This document shows positions 1 to 8,520 of a stretch of 26,093 nt of DNA, piece by piece (position 1 is the first letter of the stretch; each line of letters begins with the position of its first letter). Below the pieces are notes generated by a model, which did no database searches, was not told the origin of the DNA, and worked only from the letters and a program-made list of their open reading frames with translations. Location of the stretch: positions 1-26,093 of the forward strand of contig CAJTYC010000030.1 in assembly GCA_910584185.1 (NCBI GenBank). Direction: 5' to 3'. Both the position numbers and the translations under genes were made by a program. The stretch comes from an uncultured Muribaculaceae bacterium. Its GTDB lineage: Bacteria; Bacteroidota; Bacteroidia; Bacteroidales; Muribaculaceae.

Positions 1-122
1 ACTAATATTCTAACATCTTGTTGATACTCAGCGAAATCAAAATATGTTAAAATATCTTTCGTTTTGTTAATTTAAGAAAGTGTGGCGTTTTGGTTTCTTA
101 TTGGGGGGTTGGGAAATATGTG

Positions 123-141
123 GCCGTGGCACAGCCACGGC
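123..141. other. Perfect 8-bp hairpin in intergenic DNA
   Basis: GCCGTGGC and GCCACGGC form a perfect 8-bp stem with a 3-base loop (ACA). No T-run follows on either strand, so it is not a typical intrinsic terminator. It lies upstream of the stronger hairpin at 179-222. The surrounding stretch 1-300 holds no gene that I can support. Confidence 0.45.
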
Positions 142-178
142 AAACGGAAAACCCTTTGACGACATGGCTAATAATGAT

Positions 179-222
179 AAGACACCCCTTGACGGCTTAT
201 TTTTGCCTTCAAGGGGTGTCTT
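179..222. terminator. Strong hairpin, likely terminator (possibly bidirectional)
   Basis: A perfect 14-bp stem (179-192 with 209-222) continues, after one mismatch, into three more GC pairs and closes on a T-rich 8-base loop. On the plus strand the stem runs straight into TTTT. It sits about 80 nt past the stop codon of the minus-strand lipid kinase, so it probably ends that operon and perhaps also a plus-strand unit entering from the left edge. The minus-strand T-run is weaker. Confidence 0.65.
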
Positions 223-299
223 TTAATTGCTCAGGTGGCGCTTTTTTTATCTGTGCGGGGAGAAATGGAAGCGAGGAAGAGGCGAATAAGGGAGTGTGG

Positions 300-665
300 T
301 TAGTTTAGCATGTGGGGGAGGAAAACTATCAGGCCGGTTGCTATTGATGCTATTACCAATAAGAGTACTGCTCCTGCTGCTATGTCTTTGGCTGCCCCTA
401 TCAGGGGGTGACGCTCTTTAGTTATTGAGTCGGCGAGCTTCTCTAATGCCGTGTTGAAGGCCTCCGCCATTAATACTCCCCCTATACATAGGAGCACCGC
501 ACACCACTCCCATCTCTCTATTCGGAATATTATGCCACAAGTTATCACACAGATTGTGGCCACGAGGTGAATCTTGACGTGGGCCTCCGTCTTGAACATG
601 CTGTATATGCCCTTGAAGGCATAACCGAATGCTTTCGCTCTTTTATTGAGGTATTGCTTAATCAT
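300..665 (-). CDS. dgkA: Diacylglycerol kinase family protein (undecaprenol/diacylglycerol kinase)
   Basis: A 121-residue integral membrane lipid kinase of the DgkA family, which phosphorylates diacylglycerol or undecaprenol with ATP in the inner membrane. An amphipathic N-terminal segment precedes three hydrophobic helices. The family signature EAFNTALEKLAD is present around residues 67-78, supplying the Glu and Asn that bind metal-ATP, and KDIAAGAVLL follows near residue 93. The length matches the small DgkA family. The gene starts 32 bp after the stop codon of the PAP2 phosphatase and reads the same way, so the pair is probably one transcript handling lipid phosphate turnover. The sequence does not tell diacylglycerol from undecaprenol as substrate; the undecaprenol kinases of this family are equally plausible. 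Confidence 0.9.
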   Translation of the reverse strand: MIKQYLNKRAKAFGYAFKGIYSMFKTEAHVKIHLVATICVITCGIIFRIERWEWCAVLLCIGGVLMAEAFNTALEKLADSITKERHPLIGAAKDIAAGAVLLLVIASIATGLIVFLPHMLN

Positions 666-697
666 AACGTCGCAGGGAGCTTATGAAAAATTTGGGT

Positions 698-1258
698 TCA
701 GAACTCGAAGGAGGCGTACAAACCTATTGAGGAGCCATTGGACACCGGGGAGATCTGGAGGTTGTGCTTTTTGGCCCAGGGGCGCGTGAATATCAGGGCG
801 CTACCCGCACCTATTGCTCCTCCTATCACTACATCATACCAATAATGCTGCTGCGCGAAGCATCTCCCCCACCCCACGTAGCATGACAGGATGTAGGCCG
901 GCACACCGAATTTCCAGCCGTAGCGGCGTTGGAGGTATGTCGCAGTGGCGAACGATACGGCGGAGTGGCCGGAGGGGAATGAATGGAGATTGGAGCCGTC
1001 GGGGCGCGGTTCCTTGATCGTATACTTCAGCAGGTAGGTCACACCGGCTGTCACGGCAGCGGTCTCCACGCCTTGCAGAAGGCCTTTCCAGTCTTTCATG
1101 CAGAGAGTACCTATGAGGGCGGCGGTGGGGAGAGCGAGAGCCACCACGTCGGTTGATGTGTCTACACCCTTACGCGCTGCTGAGCGGTGCGGGTCTCCGC
1201 CTGCATAACAGGGAGCTGAAATTAGCAATATTAATGCTGATAATATAAATTTCTTCAT
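698..1258 (-). CDS. PAP2-family (type 2 phosphatidic acid/undecaprenyl-PP) phosphatase, exported
   Basis: A membrane or periplasmic lipid phosphatase of the PAP2 superfamily. All three catalytic motifs are visible: KX6RP (KYTIKEPRP), PSGH, and RX5HX3D (RCFAQQHYWYD), the last containing the nucleophilic His. The ATG at 1258 was chosen because it gives a clean signal peptide (MKKFILSALILLISAPCYA) and a 186-residue protein. An in-frame ATG at 1297 would add 13 residues, but it lies inside the hairpin at 1285-1315 and spoils the signal peptide. The enzyme may dephosphorylate undecaprenyl pyrophosphate, phosphatidate or a lipid A phosphate; the sequence does not decide which. The neighbouring dgkA encodes the opposing kinase. 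The family call is firm and the substrate is open. Confidence 0.88.
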   Translation of the reverse strand: MKKFILSALILLISAPCYAGGDPHRSAARKGVDTSTDVVALALPTAALIGTLCMKDWKGLLQGVETAAVTAGVTYLLKYTIKEPRPDGSNLHSFPSGHSAVSFATATYLQRRYGWKFGVPAYILSCYVGWGRCFAQQHYWYDVVIGGAIGAGSALIFTRPWAKKHNLQISPVSNGSSIGLYASFEF

Positions 1259-1267
1259 TCTTATTCT

Positions 1268-1315
1268 AATTAAAAAATTATTATGAGTGTGTATCATAAT
1301 TTAAGATACACACTC
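1268..1315 (-). terminator. Hairpin plus T-run ending the lipoprotein operon
   Basis: An 11-bp perfect stem (1285-1295 with 1305-1315) with a 9-base AT loop is followed, in the minus-strand direction, by ATAATAATTTTTT. This looks like a Rho-independent terminator for the operon that ends at 1433. It lies only 26 nt upstream of the PAP2 start, so an attenuator or leader role for PAP2 is an alternative. Confidence 0.6.
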
Positions 1316-1330
1316 TTAGGAGTTTGGCAT

Positions 1331-1432
1331 TATTGTCGTCGCCGGAGGCTCCTCCCTCCCGGTGGCTTCGCGTCGCGCTTTCCACTATTGTCGTCACCGG
1401 AGGCTCCTCCCTCCCGGTGGCTTCGCGTCGCG
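1331..1432. repeat. 47-bp direct repeat, two copies, period 55
   Basis: Copies at 1331-1377 and 1386-1432 differ at one base (G1341 versus A1396) and are separated by 8 bp. The second copy abuts the stop codon of the PCMD lipoprotein gene. Each copy can fold an imperfect GC-rich stem around CCGGAGG and CCTCCCGG. No other copy was noticed in the window. Confidence 0.85.
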
Positions 1433-3028
1433 TTATGGGAGGTCCCAGCCGAATGAGAACTGATCTACATAGAGCGTTGAGCCGTCGCCTCCGGTGAAAT
1501 AGTCGCCATATTTAGAGGCGGCACATGTTATCACCATATAAGAGGGGACCTTTGAGGTGTCTTTATATGTGATTTTTATTTCGAACGGTTCGTAGGCGTT
1601 CATCTCTCCGCTGTATGTCAGTTCTCCATAGCCTATCACATAGGATGCGTTCTTATCGAACAGTACGCGTTCGGATGGTTTGGTGTGGATTTCGTAGGGG
1701 GCAGTCCAGTCGGTAAGCGCCACATATATATGGCAAGAGTCGGGTCTTCCCTTCAGATATTTATAATCTGCATCGCCGAGCTGGTCGATAGCCTTCGCAG
1801 AATATTGGTAGAAACCTTTTAGTTTGGTAGGTCTCAGAGTCCATGGCCGGCCGAATCCGAGCACACCATTGGTGCCTTCAGTGCGGAGATACTCGCCGGT
1901 AAATATAGAGCCGGCTCCGAGTTTTCCGATTCCCATAAGGGCAACCTTCTGCGACTTGCACATGGCAGCCTTGCCGCTGCCGGTGGGGGTATGGTCGGAG
2001 GGAGTGGTCAGGTTTATACCGAGAGTCATCGAGCCTGAGTTACCGGTATCCCAATAACGCTGACCATTCTCGTCCCAAGGATTCCACATACCATTTGATG
2101 TCTTGTACCATTGTTCGAAATCGCCATTAGGGATGTCGGCGGTGGCTTGGGTGGTGACACTCATCTCCTCGCCCACCGAATTGTCGCAATAAGCGCGCAC
2201 CTGATAGTCGGTGAGAGGTTCGAGACCGGGTATAAAGCAAGAGAACGAGCCTTGCTTGGAGGTGATATACTGCTTCGGCACGCGGGTCCAGTCAGAGTCG
2301 GAAGCCTTCTTATACTCGAAGCCATTCTCGGCATTGGCAGAGCCGCTGCCATAAGCCCAAATCACCTTAGACCATGCATCGACAGCGTCAGTCTTCACCG
2401 GCGTATCTTGAATCTGGGCATAAATGGTCCAAATTTCGGTGCGGCCATGATAAGTCACCTCGACGCGCAGCGGATAAGAGAGGTCGAGCGGGCCTGGCTT
2501 GAGGTCCGGGTTCATCGTGGTGATACCCTCCGGGCCGAGCTTGACGCGCTCGAGCACGAGATTGGAGAGGTCCGTGCCCTCCATAACCGTCACCACCACG
2601 CGGTGGGCAGCCACATCGACAACCGACTCGCCCAGCTCATCCTTGACCTGGAAATATCGCGGTATATCCTGCACCGCCTTCAACTCCCACGTGTACTCCT
2701 GGAAACGATAGAGAGTCACGAAGAGCGGCGAGGAGAGGTCGTAAGTGCCGTTGAGCAAATTGGGTTCGGAATTACCATCTTCGGAAATCTGATAATCCGT
2801 GAACTTCACATTGCAGATATCGGTTGTTTCCTCGAGATAGAGAGTCACCTCATAGGCGATATTATCGATATAAGCCTCCTTAGATTCACCCTCAGCAGCA
2901 ATCGAGAGGATAAGCTGCGGAATGCGGGGGAACGGCAGGTCATTCTTGATGCAAGACCCGGCCAACAGCAGGCATACGAGCGAGCTGCAGGCGAGCCATA
3001 AGAACTTACGTGATTTAAAGAAACGCAT
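1433..3028 (-). CDS. PCMD-domain (PF13201-type) outer-membrane lipoprotein
   Basis: A lipoprotein of about 531 residues, last in the six-gene operon. The start at 3028 gives a basic N-region and a lipobox LAGSC with the lipid Cys at residue 26; an ATG at 3052 would add 8 residues and is the alternative. N-terminal beta-rich repeats of unknown family lead to an Fn3-like segment (GLEPLTDYQVRAYCDN). The boundary motif IPNGDFEQW near residue 299 then opens a PCMD jelly-roll that runs to the C terminus (GAGSIFTGEY, ITCAASKYGDYF, LYVDQF). PCMD is described as a putative carbohydrate-metabolism or binding domain; no enzymatic residues are evident. The C-terminal half is clearly paralogous to the gene at 4912-7203. 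It lacks the DUF4493 domain and the [ST]RA site of its operon partners, so it may be an anchor or tip component. That role is inference. Confidence 0.85.
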   Translation of the reverse strand: MRFFKSRKFLWLACSSLVCLLLAGSCIKNDLPFPRIPQLILSIAAEGESKEAYIDNIAYEVTLYLEETTDICNVKFTDYQISEDGNSEPNLLNGTYDLSSPLFVTLYRFQEYTWELKAVQDIPRYFQVKDELGESVVDVAAHRVVVTVMEGTDLSNLVLERVKLGPEGITTMNPDLKPGPLDLSYPLRVEVTYHGRTEIWTIYAQIQDTPVKTDAVDAWSKVIWAYGSGSANAENGFEYKKASDSDWTRVPKQYITSKQGSFSCFIPGLEPLTDYQVRAYCDNSVGEEMSVTTQATADIPNGDFEQWYKTSNGMWNPWDENGQRYWDTGNSGSMTLGINLTTPSDHTPTGSGKAAMCKSQKVALMGIGKLGAGSIFTGEYLRTEGTNGVLGFGRPWTLRPTKLKGFYQYSAKAIDQLGDADYKYLKGRPDSCHIYVALTDWTAPYEIHTKPSERVLFDKNASYVIGYGELTYSGEMNAYEPFEIKITYKDTSKVPSYMVITCAASKYGDYFTGGDGSTLYVDQFSFGWDLP

Positions 3029-3069
3029 AAGCACAAAAAAAGCAGGCGTCATAACATGAAAAGTTTACG

Positions 3070-4113
3070 TCAGAGCGTAACAGCGACGCCGAAATTAATA
3101 TTGAAGAGATTGAAGCGGAAACTTGCACCAGAGGAGAAGCGGTCACCGTGTGGCACATCATTCTCGCGCTGTTTCTCATTCTTCAGATAGAAACCGAAGA
3201 CACCGAAAGAGACGTGAAAAGCCACATTCTTCATGATGAAGACCTGGATGCCGGGAGAGAAATTGAGGTTAACCTCGGTTGTTGTGGTATAAGTGTCGCG
3301 AAGTTCACCGCCATACGGGCGTCGGAAATTGCTGTTGCCGGTCTTGAAAGCGAGCTCCACCTCATTGAAGACACCGAAACGGCCGCGCCGCGTCAAGCCG
3401 AGGAACTGCGACAGAGTCAAAGCCGCCGAATAAGACTCCGAGCGATACATGATATCGGAGAGATTGAAATTCATATCCTCCATCACATCGACATTGAAAG
3501 AGTCAATGCTTCCCTTGGCATTATAATAGCCGAACTTAAGACCTACGGCAAGATTATTCTTTATGAAATATTGCACATAAGGCTTAATCGAGAACGCGTG
3601 GGCACCAATCTTAATGTCAGACAAAAGCCCGAATATATCGAGGTCCTCAGTGCCGAGTTCGCCATAAGAAGCGGTGAGACCGATAGACCACACCCCCTTG
3701 GGGATATATAGGAAATTGGACAAGCCACGGTCGAAGCGGCCCAGATTGACCGACTTCAGCAGCATCGGCACCGTGTCGCCCTTGTGTACAGTCTGCTCCT
3801 CGAGGTCGAGCTTGTTGGGGTCGTCGACCACCTTGGAATGGCCGTCGAGCAGACGGAGCACATCATCCTGGAGCGTGTCAGGCACAAAGATGTATGCACC
3901 ATTCACATGAGAGCCATGGGCTGGTTCAGAAGCCGACTTAGCATCAGAAGCAGGCGCTGCAGAGGCATCAGAAGCTACCGGACGCGACACCGCGACCGAA
4001 TCGAGACGGGCATTGGGGCTTGCCACCGAATAAGTGACCTTGCGGCAAAGAGCGTAGGGAGAGGATACGCATATAAGCACCGCAATCGAAATGAAACTTA
4101 ACAGATTTCTCAT
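3070..4113 (-). CDS. Predicted outer-membrane beta-barrel protein (paralogue of next gene)
   Basis: A 347-residue secreted protein. Residues 1-23 form a signal peptide (hydrophobic core SIAVLICVSS). An Ala/Ser-rich, probably disordered stretch follows (about 47-70), then about 210 residues of alternating amphipathic strands ending in an aromatic/hydrophobic C terminus (FNLFNINFGVAVTL), as outer-membrane barrels do. Shared landmarks with the upstream gene include FDR, a VPKG/IPKG-W segment, AVGLKF, RRGRFGVFNE versus RRFGFFNE, and the closing strand. Its start codon overlaps the stop of the upstream barrel gene by 4 bp, implying translational coupling. I do not recognise a more precise family. 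It may be a channel, an anchor or an assembly platform for the lipoproteins around it. Confidence 0.8.
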   Translation of the reverse strand: MRNLLSFISIAVLICVSSPYALCRKVTYSVASPNARLDSVAVSRPVASDASAAPASDAKSASEPAHGSHVNGAYIFVPDTLQDDVLRLLDGHSKVVDDPNKLDLEEQTVHKGDTVPMLLKSVNLGRFDRGLSNFLYIPKGVWSIGLTASYGELGTEDLDIFGLLSDIKIGAHAFSIKPYVQYFIKNNLAVGLKFGYYNAKGSIDSFNVDVMEDMNFNLSDIMYRSESYSAALTLSQFLGLTRRGRFGVFNEVELAFKTGNSNFRRPYGGELRDTYTTTTEVNLNFSPGIQVFIMKNVAFHVSFGVFGFYLKNEKQRENDVPHGDRFSSGASFRFNLFNINFGVAVTL

Positions 4114-4919
4114 AGGTAGAAAGTGGTGCCGAAGGTTATACTGAACAGGTTAATCTTGAAATTGGCAGACTTCGAGTGACGGTGCGCCACATAGATGCGG
4201 TCGTTGACCGACTTAGTGTTGTGGTAGCTGAAACCGAGCACACCGATATTGACCTCCATAGCCGACCAGTCCGAAAGGAATACCATCAGACCGGGCACTA
4301 TGCCAATGTCGAGAGAGAAATTTGTCTCATAAGTGCCGGTAAGCGACTCCGACACACCACGCGTGATCTTCGTCTGGCCACCGCCGAGCTGCAACTGAAT
4401 CTCATTGAAAAATCCGAACCGGCGCGACTGGCCGAGCGAGAAATAATTGCGGAAAATTGCAGTGGCATAATAATTGTGCGACAGGGCATAGATATGGTCG
4501 AGATCAAACTCATTATCCTGGCCAAGCACGATATTGGCACTTGCGAGCTTGCCGAGCGAACGGGTATACGCGAACTTCAGGCCGACAGCCATATCATTCT
4601 TGAAAGCATAAGCGAGCATCGGCGTCACCTTGAAAGTATAAGTGTCGGCATCGATATCCTCGAACACGAAGAAATTATACTTATTCTGGTTGGTCTGCGA
4701 ATAAGAAATCGAGATACCCGTGATCCATTGTCCCTTAGGCACAAACACCGTGGACTCCACATCGCGGTCGAACTTCTCCACGCGCCTCGAGTCATTGATT
4801 GAGTCGACCATTGCGGGGGTGATATGGAGCGTGTCGTTATAAGCAGACTGACTCCGGGCATTAAAAATGCCCAGAGTCAATGCTATAATCACTATACTTA
4901 ATCTCAGCGAATTACTCAT
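4110..4919 (-). CDS. Predicted outer-membrane beta-barrel protein
   Basis: A 269-residue secreted barrel-like protein. The signal peptide spans roughly residues 1-24 (RLSIVIIALTLGIF, cleavage near ARSQS). The remainder is amphipathic strands with repeated aromatic girdle residues and a C-terminal strand ending FGTTFYL. It is paralogous to the protein encoded immediately downstream, sharing FVPKGQW, AVGLKFAYTRS, RRFGFFNEI and KINLFSITFG. The downstream gene has acquired, or this one has lost, a longer N-terminal disordered region. The gene overlaps the preceding PCMD lipoprotein gene by 8 bp and the next barrel gene by 4 bp, so it is an integral part of the operon. No substrate or partner can be read from the sequence. 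Confidence 0.8.
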   Translation of the reverse strand: MSNSLRLSIVIIALTLGIFNARSQSAYNDTLHITPAMVDSINDSRRVEKFDRDVESTVFVPKGQWITGISISYSQTNQNKYNFFVFEDIDADTYTFKVTPMLAYAFKNDMAVGLKFAYTRSLGKLASANIVLGQDNEFDLDHIYALSHNYYATAIFRNYFSLGQSRRFGFFNEIQLQLGGGQTKITRGVSESLTGTYETNFSLDIGIVPGLMVFLSDWSAMEVNIGVLGFSYHNTKSVNDRIYVAHRHSKSANFKINLFSITFGTTFYL

Positions 4920-7203
4920 ATATAAGTTCTACATCATCAAGATATAACACACTTGTGGTACTTCCGGAGAAATAGTCGCCATACTTCGAGGCGCAACAAG
5001 TGATTAGCAGGTATTTAGGTTTCACACTCTTTGCACGTTCACGATAAGTGAGCGGCACAGTCACCTCCTTGAGCGCACCGTCCGGGCCGAACGCCTCCTT
5101 GAAAGTCACCTCACCGTAAGCGAGGATATAGTCGGCCTCAGGATTGAAGAACTTATTGTCGTTGGGGTCGGTCACCACGTTAACGATTTGGTCAGATAGA
5201 GCCACATAGATCTGGCCGTGGTCAGAACCGCCGTTCACGAAATCGGGAGTGAAGACAGAGTTGGCCTTATAATTGCCTACCGTTCCGGGGCGATAATTGA
5301 TATAAGCCCTCAAGGCAGTCGGGTGCGAACCGTTATACTCGCGACCCATATTGATATAACCAACTGCGTTACCATCTTTGAGAGCCGCCTTATCATATTC
5401 ACCGATGAAGATATTGCCTGCAGCGAGCATGCCGAGAGCAGAAGCCGAAGCAAGGCGAGCACTGTAAGTGCCGCTATGCACCATATCTGTAGACTTATTG
5501 GTCATGGTGATCTTGGCAGTAGCACCACCCTCATTACCGGAGCCCCAGAATGAAGTGTACTTGTCGCCTGTCGTGCCCGGCACGACTATGCCCTTGGCAG
5601 CAGTGCCCAGAGCAGTCTTGCCATCGTAAGTGCCCCACTCCTCAAACGAAGCGTTGGGGATATTGAATATCGACTCAGTGGTGAATACATTGACCTGAGC
5701 ATCCTCATAGTCATCACAGAAAGCCTTGAACTCATAAACGGTGCTGGGTTCGAGACCTGTAACAGTGACCGAGAACGGAGTCTGCTCGAGAGCACGGGTG
5801 GCACGGGCAGCGCGACGCGCGGCAGCTGCAGCTGCACCCGAAGGATATGCAACATCCCAGCCGGAAGCACCCTGCTTGCGGTACTTGATACCGAAATTAA
5901 GGGCAGCAGCAGCGTCATTAATCAAGCCCGTGAGTGTGGCGCGGCGAGCGCCGATAGCCATAGGCTGAGTCTCCGGATCGGGGGCTGCGGCAGTAGATAC
6001 CGGAGCAAGTTTCTCCACAGCACCGAGGCTATTGGCAATGCGGAGAGAGCCGTGGCCTGTCTTGTGATGGTTGTCCGTACACTCGAAGCTGAACTTAAAC
6101 TCCTTGTCAGATTCGGGGAGCGCATCGAGATAAGCCTTCGTGAAAGTGATATACACCTTGTCGACAAGCACATCCTCACCACCGGCTGAAGAAGCAGCGT
6201 CGGTAGACTGTATACGTTCCATCTTCACACCCTTCTGCTCGAGGGCTGTCTTGACCGAGGTCTCGAGGATATTCTGGCCCGAAACTATGCCGGCATCGGC
6301 ATTATCGACATTCATCACCAAAGAGCTGAGGCCGAAATAACCGAGCACACAAACCTTTATATCGGAGAAATTGCGGTCGGTATTGACCACCTGCTCCTCC
6401 ACATTGAAGCCGACGCCCGTGACAGCCGGAGCGGGGAAAATCTCCATTTCCTCCTCTATTACAGGTATATCGGCGATAGAGAGGCGTATAAGAGCGCCAC
6501 CCTCCTCTACGGGTCTTGCCTCCTCAGAGAGATTCATGCAATATTCATGCGCACGCTGCACATTCTCAATCTTGCCCTCCTTAGAGAAAGCGGAGCCATC
6601 GGCCTTCTTACCCTCCACCTTATAAGAGAGGTCCTTGTCGGCATTAGGCATCATGAAATAGCCCTTAGCGCCATCGGTGATGTTAGCCTCAGTGAACTCC
6701 AGCAGGCCGCGAGAGTGAGAGAACGTCACCTTAAGGTCTGAGAGATTTACATCGAGCGAAGTCGGGTCTACAGAGACGAGCACATTGGCGATATTGCACT
6801 TGAGAGTAAGCGAGTTTGCACCCTCATTCATCTCGAACTTCTGGTAGCCGCGATAGAACTTGGCATCGAACGAAGCCGACACAGAGTCGCCGCTCCAAGC
6901 CTCGGCCACATAAGAACCGGTGCGGAGCTTGATAGACTCCGGGATATTGTCGAGGCCCTTCCACTTACGGATCACGCCCTTATTGTTTTCGATATATACC
7001 ACGCACTTCTCGCGCAGAGCGGCGAGTTCGTCGCCGGTGACGGCAGCGCGGGTCTTAGTGACATCGCCGCGGATGTCGGTATTGATAGTCAGGTTGCCCT
7101 CAGCCCCCTCGCCAAAGGGAGCATCCATGGCGCACGAAGAGAGGAGTGCACCCATAGCGAACGTGACAGCCGAACCGATAAAAAATTTATTTAGAATATT
7201 CAT
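4912..7203 (-). CDS. DUF4493 + Fn3-like + PCMD outer-membrane lipoprotein
   Basis: A 763-residue lipoprotein with lipobox LLSSC and lipid Cys24. An N-terminal DUF4493 domain (about residues 36-230) is followed by a middle beta-rich region, an Fn3-like module (TGLEPSTVYEFKAFCDD) and a PCMD jelly-roll from IPNASFEEW (about residue 514) to the C terminus (GNIFIGEY, ITCCASKYGDYF, LYLDDVEL). A Thr-Arg-Ala site lies at 51-53, 28 residues after the lipid Cys. An Ala/Arg-rich insertion interrupts the Fn3-like module around residues 455-473. The gene starts 13 bp after the DUF4493 gene upstream. The family is known only as surface or periplasmic lipoproteins of Bacteroidales. A role in a surface complex or glycan binding is inferred. 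Confidence 0.87.
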   Translation of the reverse strand: MNILNKFFIGSAVTFAMGALLSSCAMDAPFGEGAEGNLTINTDIRGDVTKTRAAVTGDELAALREKCVVYIENNKGVIRKWKGLDNIPESIKLRTGSYVAEAWSGDSVSASFDAKFYRGYQKFEMNEGANSLTLKCNIANVLVSVDPTSLDVNLSDLKVTFSHSRGLLEFTEANITDGAKGYFMMPNADKDLSYKVEGKKADGSAFSKEGKIENVQRAHEYCMNLSEEARPVEEGGALIRLSIADIPVIEEEMEIFPAPAVTGVGFNVEEQVVNTDRNFSDIKVCVLGYFGLSSLVMNVDNADAGIVSGQNILETSVKTALEQKGVKMERIQSTDAASSAGGEDVLVDKVYITFTKAYLDALPESDKEFKFSFECTDNHHKTGHGSLRIANSLGAVEKLAPVSTAAAPDPETQPMAIGARRATLTGLINDAAAALNFGIKYRKQGASGWDVAYPSGAAAAAARRAARATRALEQTPFSVTVTGLEPSTVYEFKAFCDDYEDAQVNVFTTESIFNIPNASFEEWGTYDGKTALGTAAKGIVVPGTTGDKYTSFWGSGNEGGATAKITMTNKSTDMVHSGTYSARLASASALGMLAAGNIFIGEYDKAALKDGNAVGYINMGREYNGSHPTALRAYINYRPGTVGNYKANSVFTPDFVNGGSDHGQIYVALSDQIVNVVTDPNDNKFFNPEADYILAYGEVTFKEAFGPDGALKEVTVPLTYRERAKSVKPKYLLITCCASKYGDYFSGSTTSVLYLDDVELIYE

Positions 7204-7216
7204 TGCTGTCAGCTAT

Positions 7217-8509
7217 TTAGAAATTAAGAGTAAGAGTTTTAACAGTCTCACCGTTGGCGTCGCCCACGATCAGCTCGAAAGCATGCTGGCCGGGACCAAG
7301 AGCTCCCATAAGGCCAATAAAGTTAGACAGGTCGACTGTCGCTTCCTTCTTGCCGGCCACATCAGTCGGGAACTTGAAACCTTCGAGTATACCCATCACC
7401 TCTTCGAGAGTATGATCTTCAGGAATTTCCATTTTTTCAGGATGAGCGAGGTCAATGTGAGTCGGGAGACCCATGACGGGGAGTTCGGGTTCGAGCACTT
7501 CACTCTTGATATTGCAGATGAAAGTGGTGAAACCCGCATCCGACTCACTCTTCATGGTGAGTACACAAGTAGTCATCGAAGAACCTGCGTATGGAGTATC
7601 TGCCAATTCACCGCCGTTGAGCTGGATAGTGGGGGCTTCGCCACCGGGCACCGGAGGAGTCGGGGGTTCTTCACCACCGCCCTCAGAGGGTCGTTCGCTG
7701 TCGTCGAGGAGCTCGTCGTCGGGGAGTTCCACGTCGCGTGTCACATCAGTAACCGACACAGAAGCATCGACAGTCACGTCGGCATCTGCATCGCCGGTGG
7801 CATCAGCACCGCCGCCACTGTGCAGACGGAAAGTAATGTTATAGTGGCAACCCTTGGCCACGTCGGCGAGCGACTTAGTCTCTACAGTCTCCACACCGTT
7901 GACCTGACCGTGGAACACAGCCACGAGCGAGATTTCCTTGTCATGCTTGAAATAGCCGGGCTTCTTGGCGTCGGCCTCGGCTGTGCCATACTTCAGCGAC
8001 GCACTGTCGCCCACCTTCACCTCCACATAAGAGTCGGCCGACATGACGGAGCGGAGCGAAGCGTCGAAATTGATGGTTACCATCACATTCTCGAGCGTGC
8101 AGACTATGCGGCCCACCTCGCTGGTGATTTCACCGGCCTTCACCTCAAACGCCTCCGAAGAACCGAGGAAATAGGGAGACTCCCACTCAGCATGGCGATC
8201 CTCACCATAAGTGGCAGTGCAGGTGTAAGAGCCGGCGGGGAGAGTCACCACTTCCGGCATCTCGCCATACTTATACTTCGCATAAGGTTGTGAATTGCCC
8301 TCCTTGAATAGGAGCACATTGAATTCATCTATATTGACATCGGCATCGGCGCGAGTCACATTGAGGGCATCGTTTTTCACCTCCATCAGCAAGGCTGACT
8401 TCACGAGCTGGCCATCGCCTTTGGAATCACCCCTGAAAGGGTCCTCCTTGGAGCAGGCGGTAAAGATCAACGCGCCCGCGAGGAGCGATAAAATATATTG
8501 ATTTTTCAT
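7217..8509 (-). CDS. DUF4493 outer-membrane lipoprotein without PCMD
   Basis: A 430-residue lipoprotein with lipobox IFTAC and lipid Cys19, followed by SKED, an acidic stretch of the kind that exports Bacteroidetes lipoproteins to the cell surface. The DUF4493 domain spans about 35-235 (FNVLLF, LPAGSYTCTATYG, LENVMVTINFD). A Pro/Glu/Gly linker at about 263-295 (DDELLDD to GGGEEPPTPP) leads to a second, smaller beta domain of about 130 residues with no recognisable family. A Val-Thr-Arg-Ala site lies at 51-54, 34 residues after the Cys. It lies 11 bp after the large DUF4493-PCMD gene and 13 bp before the next. Lacking the PCMD end, it could be the main repeating subunit of a surface structure. 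That is a hypothesis only. Confidence 0.85.
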   Translation of the reverse strand: MKNQYILSLLAGALIFTACSKEDPFRGDSKGDGQLVKSALLMEVKNDALNVTRADADVNIDEFNVLLFKEGNSQPYAKYKYGEMPEVVTLPAGSYTCTATYGEDRHAEWESPYFLGSSEAFEVKAGEITSEVGRIVCTLENVMVTINFDASLRSVMSADSYVEVKVGDSASLKYGTAEADAKKPGYFKHDKEISLVAVFHGQVNGVETVETKSLADVAKGCHYNITFRLHSGGGADATGDADADVTVDASVSVTDVTRDVELPDDELLDDSERPSEGGGEEPPTPPVPGGEAPTIQLNGGELADTPYAGSSMTTCVLTMKSESDAGFTTFICNIKSEVLEPELPVMGLPTHIDLAHPEKMEIPEDHTLEEVMGILEGFKFPTDVAGKKEATVDLSNFIGLMGALGPGQHAFELIVGDANGETVKTLTLNF

Positions 8510-8520
8510 TACAGTCAGAA

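Noticed and set aside
90..308. Plus-strand open frame of 72 codons near the left edge
   Set aside because: It runs through two strong hairpins, has no ATG start or recognisable protein character, and ends at the stop of the convergent dgkA gene.
6920..8293. Long plus-strand open frame (457 codons) opposite two lipoprotein genes
   Set aside because: It is antisense to two genes with clear lipoboxes and DUF4493 domains. Its product is His/Arg/Ile-rich with no domain pattern, as expected of a shadow frame.
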